A stretch of 64,000 nt of DNA. Origin: Bacteroides helcogenes P 36-108. GTDB taxonomy: Bacteria; Bacteroidota; Bacteroidia; Bacteroidales; Bacteroidaceae. Below the pieces are notes generated by a model that made no database searches, had not been told where the DNA came from, and saw only the letters and a list, made by a program, of their open reading frames with translations. Positions 15,729-24,315 of the stretch are shown piece after piece (the first letter of the stretch is position 1; every line of letters begins with the position of its first letter). The DNA lies in contig NC_014933.1 in assembly GCF_000186225.1 (NCBI RefSeq), positions 310,001 through 374,000 of the forward strand, read 5' to 3'. Both the position numbers and the translations under genes were made by a program.

Positions 15729-18197
15729 TTACTCTTGCAGCTTCAAGACAAGAAAAGATTCCGGACAGGCTTCCGAGCCTGCCGTCAGCGTAGCTTCTCC
15801 CGCCTTTCCGGTACTTTGCAGCAACACTTGCGCAAGTCCGTTGAAGGTCTTCACCCGGCAAGTACGGGCATCGGCATCCGCAGGACGTTCCGTGTCCCGG
15901 TAAGCAGGATCACCGTTCCCTACTCCGATAATGCGTACCGGACCGGAGACCGTGAGAGTCAGTTCATCGCAGGCATCGGGAACAAAGTGCTTCTTTTTGT
16001 CCCGAAGTTCAATGCGAACCACCGCCACGTCACGGTTATCGGCTTTAATGACCGTGCGGTCGGCCTCAAGAAGAATACGGGCAGGCTCACCGGCCGTCTC
16101 CACTTTGCGCACAAGCACCCTTTTTCCACTTCTGTAACCCGTGGCTTTCAGCGCGCCGGGATGATAAACGGCCTTCCAGGAAAGGTGACCGTTCTCAGGC
16201 ATGGGCTTACGTCCCAAGTTTCTGCCGTTTACGGCAAGCTCCACTTCATCGCAGTTACTATATGCCCAGATGTCGATGCTGTCACCCTCGTGTCCCCGCA
16301 GATTCCAGTGGGGAAGCAGATGAAGCACAGGCTCATCCGTCCACCAGGCTTTCAGATAGAAAGCCTCATCCTTGGGAAAACCGCAATAATCCAGAATGCC
16401 GAATTGCGAACCGGTGGCGGGAAATTTCATGGGATTGGGCTCTCCACGGTAGTCAAACCCCGTCCAGTAGAAAAGCCCCGCCAGATATGGCCGCCCGTCG
16501 TAGAACTTCCAGCCGCGTTCTATGCAGTTCAGGAGGCTGTCCGGTCCGTTCGGCTTGCGGTTATGGGCCACCATTCGGCCGGAGAATGCAGGAAGGTCGA
16601 AATAGACGCCGCGTGTTCCGCAGCCAGATGTTTCTTCCGAACCAAGCGCACAGCGTGCGGGATAGTCTTTGCGATGCTGCTCCACCGGATTCTGGAGGAT
16701 ATAGTTGTAGCCTGCCACATCTGCCGGAAGCAGTATGGCGGGGCCGCCGCTGGAGGCCACGGTCATCGGCCTCGTGGGATCGAGACGATGGCAATACTCA
16801 CGCATGGACGCGGCAATACGGGTTCCGCTTTCTTTCCACTCAATGCCCCACTCCTCGTTTCCCACACTCCAAAGGATGACGGAGGGATGATTACGGTCAC
16901 GCTTTATCATGCGATCCAGCAGGCGGATGTGCTCACGATTGACACCAGTCAGGCGGTTTTCTTCGATGACAAGGATGCCAAGGCTGTCGCAGGCATCCAG
17001 CATTTCGGGAGTCATGGGATTGTGGGAAGAACGGTAGGCGTTGCAGCCGAAAGCCTTCAACTGCCTGAGGCGGTATGCCTGCAAGGCGTCGGGAATGCCC
17101 ACACCCACGCCGGGATGATCCTGATGCATGTTCACGCCTTTCAGCTTCAGAGCCCTACCGTTCAGTATAAAGCCCCGGTCGGCATCAAAGCGGACGTGGC
17201 GGAGGCCGAACGGGGTGGAATAGCGGTCAACAAGGCTGTCTCCACAGTAAACCTCGGTTTGCATGGTGTACAGGTAAGGTGCGTCGGGAGACCAGAGATG
17301 ATAGTCCTCATTCTTCTCCCGCCCCCGTGCGGCGGCGCTGATATGCAAGGAGGCCTCGGTGCTATGTTCTTCTTTGGCAAGCAGCCCTTTTCCCCTTACC
17401 TCAGTCTGCGCCAGCGGCTTTCCTGCGGTGGTGAGAAGCGTGTGGCGCAAGCGATAGTCGGCAGTAGGCAGCAATCCGGAGTTGGCCACCGTCGTCTCCA
17501 CATGTACAAGGGCTTCCTCGCAGATATCGGCGGAAGTGGTGTAAACAAACGTGCCGAAAGGAGCCACATGAAGCGGCGCCGTCTTGTGGAGCCAAACATG
17601 ACGGTAGATGCCCGCACCTTCGTAGAACCATCCTTCTTCGAGGGTGGCATCGGCACGGACGGTAATCAGGTTGTCTCCGCCATAGTTCAGATACTCGGTG
17701 ATGTCATACGTCTGCGTGGCATATCCGCTTGGCTCGTGTCCCAGATAGAACCCGTTCACCCAAATGCGGGCGTCGCGGAAGATGCCGTCAAACTGAAGAT
17801 AAAGATGCCTGCCCCGATCCGACTGAGGAACGGAGAACAGCTTGCGATACCACCCCACACTGGTTTCGGGGTACTGATATCCCACCTTTTTGTAGCCATG
17901 ACTGTGGCTTGCGGAGGCATCGAAAGGCAAGTCCACCACCCAGTCATGAGGAAGATTCACCTTCTTCCAACCCGAAGCGTCGAACTTCATGGAATAAGGG
18001 CCAGCGTTATGGATAGAAGCGGCTTTCGTCAAATAATTAAAGTATTCTGTGCCGCAACCAAAGTCTTTGGCAGGATCGGAAGCGTTGCCCAAGGCAAACT
18101 GCCAGCCCTCATCCAGCAAGATACGTTCGCGAACCGGCTGCGCCGAAAGGCAGCAGGGAAGAAAAACTAAGAGAAAGATAAATATATTTCTGTTCAT
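15729..18197 (-). CDS. GH2 glycoside hydrolase (beta-galactosidase/beta-mannosidase type), secreted
   Basis: Starting at the ATG at 18197 (MNRNIFIFLLVFLPCCLSAQ) gives an 822-residue protein with a signal peptide; an in-frame ATG at 18221 only adds eight residues before it. GH2 layout: N-terminal jelly-roll (WKKVNLPHDWVVDLPFD), Ig-like domain, TIM barrel with SSHNPMTPEMLDACD, acid/base Glu in ILWSVGNEEWG and likely nucleophile Glu in LGSEETSG, then C-terminal Ig-like modules of the DUF4982 kind. GH2 releases terminal beta-linked sugars in the periplasm. In this locus beta-galactosyl side groups or mannosyl ends are plausible; the exact specificity cannot be read. It follows GH3 closely on the same strand. 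Confidence 0.88.
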   Translation of the reverse strand: MNRNIFIFLLVFLPCCLSAQPVRERILLDEGWQFALGNASDPAKDFGCGTEYFNYLTKAASIHNAGPYSMKFDASGWKKVNLPHDWVVDLPFDASASHSHGYKKVGYQYPETSVGWYRKLFSVPQSDRGRHLYLQFDGIFRDARIWVNGFYLGHEPSGYATQTYDITEYLNYGGDNLITVRADATLEEGWFYEGAGIYRHVWLHKTAPLHVAPFGTFVYTTSADICEEALVHVETTVANSGLLPTADYRLRHTLLTTAGKPLAQTEVRGKGLLAKEEHSTEASLHISAAARGREKNEDYHLWSPDAPYLYTMQTEVYCGDSLVDRYSTPFGLRHVRFDADRGFILNGRALKLKGVNMHQDHPGVGVGIPDALQAYRLRQLKAFGCNAYRSSHNPMTPEMLDACDSLGILVIEENRLTGVNREHIRLLDRMIKRDRNHPSVILWSVGNEEWGIEWKESGTRIAASMREYCHRLDPTRPMTVASSGGPAILLPADVAGYNYILQNPVEQHRKDYPARCALGSEETSGCGTRGVYFDLPAFSGRMVAHNRKPNGPDSLLNCIERGWKFYDGRPYLAGLFYWTGFDYRGEPNPMKFPATGSQFGILDYCGFPKDEAFYLKAWWTDEPVLHLLPHWNLRGHEGDSIDIWAYSNCDEVELAVNGRNLGRKPMPENGHLSWKAVYHPGALKATGYRSGKRVLVRKVETAGEPARILLEADRTVIKADNRDVAVVRIELRDKKKHFVPDACDELTLTVSGPVRIIGVGNGDPAYRDTERPADADARTCRVKTFNGLAQVLLQSTGKAGEATLTAGSEACPESFLVLKLQE

Positions 18198-18222
18198 GGC
18201 AAAAAAAGTTATATGACACACC

Positions 18223-20475
18223 TTATTCCATCACTCGGAACGAACTTTTCAACAGATCCTTGTCATCGGAAGAAGCGCCCACCATGACGATGAACTCGCC
18301 CGGCTCCACGATCTTCTTCATACTGATGTCATAGAAGGCAAGCTTGTCAGAAGTGATCCTGAAGTTGACCACCTTGCTCTCTCCCGCCTTCAGAGGCACA
18401 CGGGCAAAGTCCTTCAGCTCCTTCACCGGACGAGTGACGCAACTAAACCTGTCGCGTATATAAAGCTGCACAATTTCCACACCGTCGCGTCCGCCCGTAT
18501 TCGTCACCTGCACGCTGACATCCACACTGCCGTCAACGCCAATCTCCGTCCGGCTCAACTGCAGGTCATCATACCGATAGGTGGTATAAGACAGGCCGTA
18601 GCCAAAGGGATAAAGTGGCGTACTGGGCCGGCCCGCCGCATAGGGATGGAAATATTGAGAAGGTTTGTGATTATAAATCATCTGAAGCTGCCCCACGCTG
18701 TGCGGAATGGTAACCGCCAGCTTGGCGGAGGGATTTACCTTGCCATACAGGATTTCGGCCACAGCCCTGCCGCCCTGCATGCCCGGAGCCCATGCCTCTA
18801 CGATGGCAGGCAGATGTCGGGCAGCCCAGCGAATGCTCAAAGGACGTCCGCCCACCAGCACCAGGACGGTGGGCTTGCCCGAAGCGGCCACTTTCCGGAT
18901 CAACTCCTCTTGCAAGCCCACCAGGTCGAGGTCGCTGCGGTCTGTATCTTCACCGTCCGTGCGGTCGTTCCAGCGGAAACGCATCATGTATTCGCCGGCT
19001 ACCACAATGTTCAGGTCGGCGCTCAGGGCACGGGTGGCGGCTTCGTCCACCTTCGCGGGAGTCATGTGGCGGGGGTTCCAGCCCTGATCCACGAAGTCGA
19101 ATAGCGTGTCGGGAGGAGCCACCATCTTCAGCCCGTCGAGTATGGTGACGACGTTATCTTCTTTTTGCAGGGCACTCCAGTCACCGAGGATATTCTGGTC
19201 ATCGGCATTGATGCCCGTCACCAGCACCCTCTTGTAGCGGGAAGCGTCCAAAGGAAGCACTCCCTCGTTCTTCAGCAGGACAATGCCGTCGCGGGCGGCC
19301 TCCAGAGCCGTGGCACGGTGCTCGCCGCAAAGACGTATCTTCATGGTTTCAGCTTCATCGGCATAGGGCTGTTCAAAAAGGCCGAGACGGAACTTGACAC
19401 CGAGGATGCGGCGTACCGACTCGTCAATGCGGGCTTGGGGGATGCGGCCTTCCTTAACCAGCTCCACCACCATCTCGTTCCAATGAATGCCGTGCATGTG
19501 CATGTCCACGCCCGACATGATGGAATGATAGAAGGCTTCCTTAAGATTCTCGGCCGTGGCATGCAGGTCGTAAGTGTGCTCAATGTCCATCCAGTCGCTG
19601 ACCACAAAACCGGGAAACTCCCATTCACCGCGCAGTACATCCGTCATCAACCACTTGTTGCTGTGGCAGGGTACACCGTTCAGTTCGTTATGCGCCATCA
19701 TCAGTGACATGGCTCCTGCCCTTACACCGGCCTCAAACGGCGGAAAGAATACTTCGCGGAGCGTTCGTTCGGACAAATCCGCCGGAGAGCCGTTGGTTCC
19801 GTTGACAGGTTCGCTTCCGCCCACAAAGTGCTTGATGCAGGCCAGCACGTCCTCACTGCTGTTCAGGCTTCCCTGATATCCTCTTACTGACTGTGCCCCC
19901 ATCAGTGCCGCCAAGTAGGGATCTTCACCGTAGGTTTCGCCCACACGTCCCCAACGGGCGTCACGGGCCACTTCCACATTCGGATTGAACGTCCAATGCA
20001 TGTTCATGGCACGCATCTCTCTGGCTGTCTCACGGGCTATCCTGTAAGCCATCAGCGTATCAAAGGAACAGGCGAGATTAATATTTGTAGGATATACGGT
20101 GTTGTCGGGGGCATTGGCATTGCCGTGAATCGCGTCGATGCCGAAGATGAGAGGAATCTGCAGGCGGCTTTTCATAGCAAGGGACTGCAGATAGTTGGCC
20201 TCCTTGAGGGTGAGCACATGAAGGAAAGAACCTATCAATCCCTGTTCGATCCATGCGGCCACGTCCATGTCCGTAACACCAGGATAGAAGGCATTGGCTG
20301 TATTGTTCCTCAACTCAGCCTCGGTCATCACGGCACTGTTTGCCCTGATATGTTCCAGACCGACGAACTGGTTCATCTGACCGACTTTCTCCTCCGGCGT
20401 CATCCGTCCGAGAAGATCTTCCACTCTATCTTTCACGGGAGCCGCAGAGTCTTTGTAAATTAGTTTGTTTTTCAT
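18223..20475 (-). CDS. GH3 beta-glucosidase-like enzyme without signal peptide
   Basis: A 750-residue protein with the three-domain GH3 layout: TIM barrel (IFGIDAIHGNA; WTFNPNVEVARDARWGRVGETYGEDP; IKHFVGGSEP), nucleophile D294 in FVVSDWMDIEH, the alpha/beta sandwich (LLKNEGVLPLD, LGDWSA, GEYMMRFRWNDRTDGEDTD) and a C-terminal fibronectin-like domain. It would remove beta-linked glucose, fitting the glucose of glucomannan. The N-terminus (MKNKLIYKDS) lacks any hydrophobic stretch, so a cytoplasmic location is predicted, unlike the exported GH2 that follows about 25 bp downstream. A promoter box lies at 20523-20530, divergent from the aldo/keto reductase promoter. Confidence 0.92.
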   Translation of the reverse strand: MKNKLIYKDSAAPVKDRVEDLLGRMTPEEKVGQMNQFVGLEHIRANSAVMTEAELRNNTANAFYPGVTDMDVAAWIEQGLIGSFLHVLTLKEANYLQSLAMKSRLQIPLIFGIDAIHGNANAPDNTVYPTNINLACSFDTLMAYRIARETAREMRAMNMHWTFNPNVEVARDARWGRVGETYGEDPYLAALMGAQSVRGYQGSLNSSEDVLACIKHFVGGSEPVNGTNGSPADLSERTLREVFFPPFEAGVRAGAMSLMMAHNELNGVPCHSNKWLMTDVLRGEWEFPGFVVSDWMDIEHTYDLHATAENLKEAFYHSIMSGVDMHMHGIHWNEMVVELVKEGRIPQARIDESVRRILGVKFRLGLFEQPYADEAETMKIRLCGEHRATALEAARDGIVLLKNEGVLPLDASRYKRVLVTGINADDQNILGDWSALQKEDNVVTILDGLKMVAPPDTLFDFVDQGWNPRHMTPAKVDEAATRALSADLNIVVAGEYMMRFRWNDRTDGEDTDRSDLDLVGLQEELIRKVAASGKPTVLVLVGGRPLSIRWAARHLPAIVEAWAPGMQGGRAVAEILYGKVNPSAKLAVTIPHSVGQLQMIYNHKPSQYFHPYAAGRPSTPLYPFGYGLSYTTYRYDDLQLSRTEIGVDGSVDVSVQVTNTGGRDGVEIVQLYIRDRFSCVTRPVKELKDFARVPLKAGESKVVNFRITSDKLAFYDISMKKIVEPGEFIVMVGASSDDKDLLKSSFRVME

Positions 20476-20522
20476 TGAACGTATGTTTTATATGGAAGTT
20501 CCGGCTTGATTTAAAGCTTGGG

Positions 20523-20530
20523 CAAAGATA
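20523..20530 (-). promoter_or_regulatory. Putative promoter -7 box of the GH3-GH2 unit
   Basis: The minus strand reads TATCTTTG, about 48 nt before the GH3 start codon. The 20476-20723 gap is thus a divergent promoter region. Confidence 0.5.
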
Positions 20531-20660
20531 ACGGGTTCACCAGACATCCGGTAGCATTATTTTATCCGATGATAGTATCATTCTGTTTTCGACAAGCACA
20601 TAAGTTGTTATCTATCAGTTTTAGATAAACAAAGAGAAAACTTTTTCTGAAGATTTTGCG

Positions 20661-20668
20661 TACATTTG
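20661..20668 (+). promoter_or_regulatory. Putative promoter -7 box of the aldo/keto reductase-GH97 unit
   Basis: The plus strand reads TACATTTG, matching TAnnTTTG, about 56 nt before the ATG at 20724. The -33 region is T-rich but lacks a clean TTTG. Confidence 0.5.
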
Positions 20669-20723
20669 TCCCGTTGCTCCCAACAGAAGATACTACCGAA
20701 GATTCACTCTAAATAATTCAGAT

Positions 20724-21725
20724 ATGATAAATCCCATTTACTCCCCACTGCCCCAACGGTACGACAACGGCATGAAATATCGCCGTTGCGGGAAAAGCGG
20801 CATCCTGCTGCCCGAAATCTCCTTAGGCCTATGGCATAACTTCGGCGACGTGAACACATTCGCCAACTCCCAGGCTATGGCCCATTATGCTTTCGACAAG
20901 GGCATCACGCATTTTGACCTTGCCAACAATTACGGCCCTTCCTATGGCTCTGCCGAAGAAACTTTCGGAATGATAATGAAAAAATCCTTTATGCCCTATC
21001 GGGATGAATTATTCATCTCCACCAAGGCGGGCTATGACATGTGGCCCGGCCCTTACGGCAACTGGGGATCACGCAAATATCTGATGAGCAGTCTCGACCA
21101 AAGTCTGAAGCGTATGAATCTGGACTATGTGGACATCTTCTACACCCACCGCCCCGACCCGGACACTCCGATTGAGGAGACTCTGCAAACCCTCGTGGAC
21201 ATCGTGCGCCAAGGCAAAGCCCTCTACGTAGGCATCTCCAGATACCCCAAAGAGCAGACCGAAACCGCCTGCCGCTATCTGGCGGAGAGAGACGTGCACT
21301 GCCTGCTCTATCAAGGCAAATACAACATCTTCAACCGTGAACCGGAAGAAGAAGGTATCCTCCGGCAAGCCCAAGAGAACGGCTGCGGCTTTATCGCCTT
21401 CTCTCCTTTGGCTCAAGGCCTGCTGACCAGCCGCTATCTGAACGGCATCCCACAAGAATCGCGCATGGCAAAGGGAGGCTCTTTGAAGAAAGAGGCACTG
21501 ACAGAAGACGTCCTGAGAAGAATCAAAGCACTGAACGATGTAGCCATCCACCGCGGCCAGACGCTTGCCGAAATGTCACTTGCCTGGATATTGAAAGACA
21601 ATTTGGTGACTTCCGTCATTATCGGAGCAAGTTCCGTGACACAATTAGAGGATAACCTGAAGGCTATCAAGAATACGGATTTCTCTGCCGAAGAAGTGGA
21701 AAAGATAAATATGATAGTCCGATAA
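20724..21725 (+). CDS. Aldo/keto reductase (YghZ/AKR14-like)
   Basis: A 333-residue cytoplasmic protein of the NADP-dependent aldo/keto reductase family. Visible motifs include MKYRRCGKSGILLPEISLG at the start, HFDLANNYGPSYGSAEE with the catalytic Asp and Tyr, FISTKAGYDMWPGPYG with the catalytic Lys, FYTHRPDPDTP with the catalytic His, and GASSVTQLEDNLKAI near the end. The W-PGPYG segment is typical of YghZ/L-glyceraldehyde-3-phosphate reductase-like members. Its gene is 27 bp before GH97, so they probably form one transcript. The physiological substrate is unknown; reduction of a sugar aldehyde is a guess from the family and context. Confidence 0.9.
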   Translation: MINPIYSPLPQRYDNGMKYRRCGKSGILLPEISLGLWHNFGDVNTFANSQAMAHYAFDKGITHFDLANNYGPSYGSAEETFGMIMKKSFMPYRDELFISTKAGYDMWPGPYGNWGSRKYLMSSLDQSLKRMNLDYVDIFYTHRPDPDTPIEETLQTLVDIVRQGKALYVGISRYPKEQTETACRYLAERDVHCLLYQGKYNIFNREPEEEGILRQAQENGCGFIAFSPLAQGLLTSRYLNGIPQESRMAKGGSLKKEALTEDVLRRIKALNDVAIHRGQTLAEMSLAWILKDNLVTSVIIGASSVTQLEDNLKAIKNTDFSAEEVEKINMIVR

Positions 21726-21752
21726 ACCACCCTTTATAACTATTACCAAAAC

Positions 21753-23777
21753 ATGAAAAGCATTGTAATATACCTGTTTTGTTTTCTGTGCGTATGTCCG
21801 GAAACCGCCCGCGCACAACAGCAATACCAACTGGCTTCCCCTGACGGGAAACTGACCGTCACAGTGAAAACCGGAGAAACACTCAACTGGAAGATAGAAC
21901 ATGACGGAACAACCGTGCTCCAGCCTTCCGCTATAACACTGAAAGGAAGGAGTTTGAAAAGTGCAGGCAAAGAGATCACCTTCGGCAAAAACATGAAAGT
22001 GACCCATGCCGAACGCAAGTCGGTGGAATCATCTTTCCCTACGCCTTTTTACAAAAAAGCCAATGTAACAGACATCTATAACCAACTTACACTGAAGTGC
22101 CGTGGCGGATACAGCGTGCAGTTCCGCACCTATAACGATGGTGCTGCCTACCGTTTCATCTCCGGGCAGAAAGAGCCGTTCATTATAGAAAGTGAAACGG
22201 CGGAATTCAACTTTGACCGTGATTATAAGGCATTTATTCCTTATGTAAACGACAACCGCAACGGCGAACGCTACTGCTTTTCTTTTGAATCTTACTACAA
22301 TGAGACATCACTGTCGGAAATGTATCAGGACTCGCTTGCCATCACCCCACTGATGATAGATTTGGAGAAAGGAAAGAAAGTCGTTGTCATGGAAGCCGGA
22401 TTAGAAAATTACCCTGGTATGTTTCTCACGGTCAATCAACAGACAAAGCAGGGATTACAAGCTGCTTTTGCACCCTATCCGCTGGAAGAAGCCATTGGCG
22501 GACACAATAGTCTGAACCTGATACCGACCCGGCGTGCCGACTATATAGCCCGCATACCGGACAGCCGTTCTTTTCCCTGGCGTGTAGTTCTCGTCACTGC
22601 CAATGATACGCAACTTGCCGATAATGACATGGCACAGCGCCTCGCCCCCGCTTGTCGCATCAAAGACACTTCATGGATAAAACCGGGCAAGGTAGCATGG
22701 GACTGGTGGAATACCTGCAACCTGACCGGAGTAGATTTCAAAGCCGGCATGAACACACCGACTTATAAAGCATTCATTGATTTCGCCTCTGCAAACGGAT
22801 TGGAATACATTATCATCGATGAAGGATGGAGTGGCAAAGAATCATTGCTGGAAGAACTGAATCCGGAAATCTGCCTGGAGGAATTGGTAACCTACGGCAG
22901 ACAAAAAGGGATTGGAGTCATTCTGTGGGCAAGCTGGCGCAATGCAGCCAAGGAGACGGAAGCTGCATTCAGCCACTATTCGGAGATGGGCGTCAAAGGA
23001 TTCAAAATAGACTTCTTCGACCGCGATGACCAGCCGTTGATTGCTTCCGTAGAACAGATTGCCGCCTGCGCCGCCAGGCATAAGATGCTACTTGACCTAC
23101 ATGGATTGAAGCCCTGTGGCATTCAGCGGGCCTATCCCAATGTTGTAAACTTTGAAGGAGTAAAAGGTTTGGAGAATGCAAAATGGGAGCCCATCGCAAA
23201 CGGATCTCCCCTGCACAATTTTCCACGCTATGACGTTACCGCACCCTATCTCCGTATGTTGACGGGGCCTATGGACTATACCCCGGGAGCCATGGTAAAT
23301 GCAACCCGCAAAACATTCCGGGCCGTCAATGACCATCCCATGAGCCAGGGAACACGTGTCCATCAGATGGCTATGTACACAGTCTTTGAGGCTCCCTTAC
23401 AAATGCTGGCAGACAGTCCCAGCAGATATGAGAAGGAACAGGAATGCACAGACTTCATAGCCCAAGTACCCACCGTATTTGACGAAACCGTAGCATTGGG
23501 CGGCGAAGTAGGCGAATATATCACACTGGCACGCCGTAAAGGTAATATCTGGTACATAGCTTCCATGACAGACTGGACTCCACGCCATTGCACCATCGGC
23601 CTCTCTTTCCTCGGAGAAGGCAACTTTAAAGCCGAAATATTCTCCGATGGCATCAATGCCGACCGGGATGCTACCGATTATAAAAAGGAAGTACGAAACG
23701 TTACGGCAAATGACACACTGGACATATACATGGCATCAGGAGGAGGATGGACGGCACGGATAATAAAAGAGAAGTAA
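21753..23777 (+). CDS. GH97 glycosidase, probably retaining alpha-galactosidase
   Basis: A 674-residue protein with a signal peptide (IYLFCFLCVCPETARAQ), so periplasmic. It has the GH97 layout: N-terminal beta-super-sandwich (LASPDGKLTVTVKTG), TIM barrel (KPGKVAWDWWNTCNLTGVDF; YIIIDEGWSG) and a C-terminal beta domain (GKGN-type WYIASMTDWTPR). GFKIDFFDRDDQ carries Asp at residues 420 and 423; in the retaining alpha-galactosidase branch (B. thetaiotaomicron BT1871) an Asp at this strand is the nucleophile, while SusB-type inverting alpha-glucosidases use Glu bases elsewhere. Removal of alpha-1,6-galactose from galactomannan would fit the locus. The galactosidase call is inference. Confidence 0.85.
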   Translation: MKSIVIYLFCFLCVCPETARAQQQYQLASPDGKLTVTVKTGETLNWKIEHDGTTVLQPSAITLKGRSLKSAGKEITFGKNMKVTHAERKSVESSFPTPFYKKANVTDIYNQLTLKCRGGYSVQFRTYNDGAAYRFISGQKEPFIIESETAEFNFDRDYKAFIPYVNDNRNGERYCFSFESYYNETSLSEMYQDSLAITPLMIDLEKGKKVVVMEAGLENYPGMFLTVNQQTKQGLQAAFAPYPLEEAIGGHNSLNLIPTRRADYIARIPDSRSFPWRVVLVTANDTQLADNDMAQRLAPACRIKDTSWIKPGKVAWDWWNTCNLTGVDFKAGMNTPTYKAFIDFASANGLEYIIIDEGWSGKESLLEELNPEICLEELVTYGRQKGIGVILWASWRNAAKETEAAFSHYSEMGVKGFKIDFFDRDDQPLIASVEQIAACAARHKMLLDLHGLKPCGIQRAYPNVVNFEGVKGLENAKWEPIANGSPLHNFPRYDVTAPYLRMLTGPMDYTPGAMVNATRKTFRAVNDHPMSQGTRVHQMAMYTVFEAPLQMLADSPSRYEKEQECTDFIAQVPTVFDETVALGGEVGEYITLARRKGNIWYIASMTDWTPRHCTIGLSFLGEGNFKAEIFSDGINADRDATDYKKEVRNVTANDTLDIYMASGGGWTARIIKEK

Positions 23778-23832
23778 CATGATACAGAAATATTCATGAA
23801 ATACCATATTTCTATTTTCTGAAGCAAGAAGA

Positions 23833-23918
23833 AATGAAAGCATATATTCAAGCACTGTAAAAGAGGTGAAAAACATTCATTGAAGAACTTTTATGAGACT
23901 TGAATATATGCTTTCATT
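23833..23918 (+). repeat. Long hairpin after GH97: 20-bp perfect inverted repeat
   Basis: The 20-nt arm at 23833-23852 is exactly complementary to 23899-23918, with a 46-nt loop that can itself pair TAAAAG with CTTTTA. It starts 55 bp after the GH97 stop. There is no U-tract directly after it, so it may be a terminator, a transcript-stabilising 3' structure, or a small element of another origin. Confidence 0.6.
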
Positions 23919-23945
23919 ATGGATAAAAACTATATCCCTGCATAT

Positions 23946-24268
23946 AACCAAGTTCTTTGAGAACCTTTCATTTAAATGAAATTAAGATTGACGGGGCAAA
24001 TATACGTTTTTTAATCAAATAGTACACAATTAAATGTATTTTTTACAAATAAAACTCTATATAATAAAAAATAGCTTGAACAGAATCAAATAAAACATGC
24101 CAAGAAAAGAATGGTAATTACGTTTTGCCGAAACACCTGCCACAAAAAACAAGAACAAAACAGTAGCATATTGGTAACTCCAATACTTAATATTTCCATA
24201 TATATCGTTCCATAATATCCTTTACATAAAAATATAAGTTCAATACACTGTTCTCAAAGAACTTAGTT
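23946..24268. promoter_or_regulatory. Putative invertible promoter segment upstream of the second SusC
   Basis: AAGTTCTTTGAGAAC (23950-23964) recurs as a perfect inverted copy at 24250-24264; with one mismatch the arms extend to 23946-23964 and 24250-24268. They bound 285 bp directly upstream of susC. The arm fits the motif AGTYYYN4GDACT that I recall for sites of the B. fragilis tyrosine recombinase Tsr0667, except for the last base. The best -7 box inside, TATATTTG, lies on the minus strand at 23997-24004 and points away from susC, with a weak TTGT 21 bp upstream of it. Flipping the segment would place it at about 24210-24217, reading into susC with a leader of about 90 nt. The sequenced state therefore looks OFF. 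No recombinase gene is in the window. Confidence 0.72.
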
Positions 24269-24315
24269 CTTTAAAACTCTAAGTGTTTTTTTACTAATAA
24301 TTAAACTGTATTTTT

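Noticed and set aside
14457..18170. A 1237-codon open frame on the plus strand opposite AraC and GH2
   Set aside because: It runs antisense through clear GH2 and AraC genes, has no recognisable domain and is an open-frame shadow of G/C-rich codon use.
24261..24292. Weak stem and seven T in the second susC leader as an attenuator
   Set aside because: The 6-bp AT-rich stem with a 12-nt loop is too weak to claim; noted only in the gene entry.
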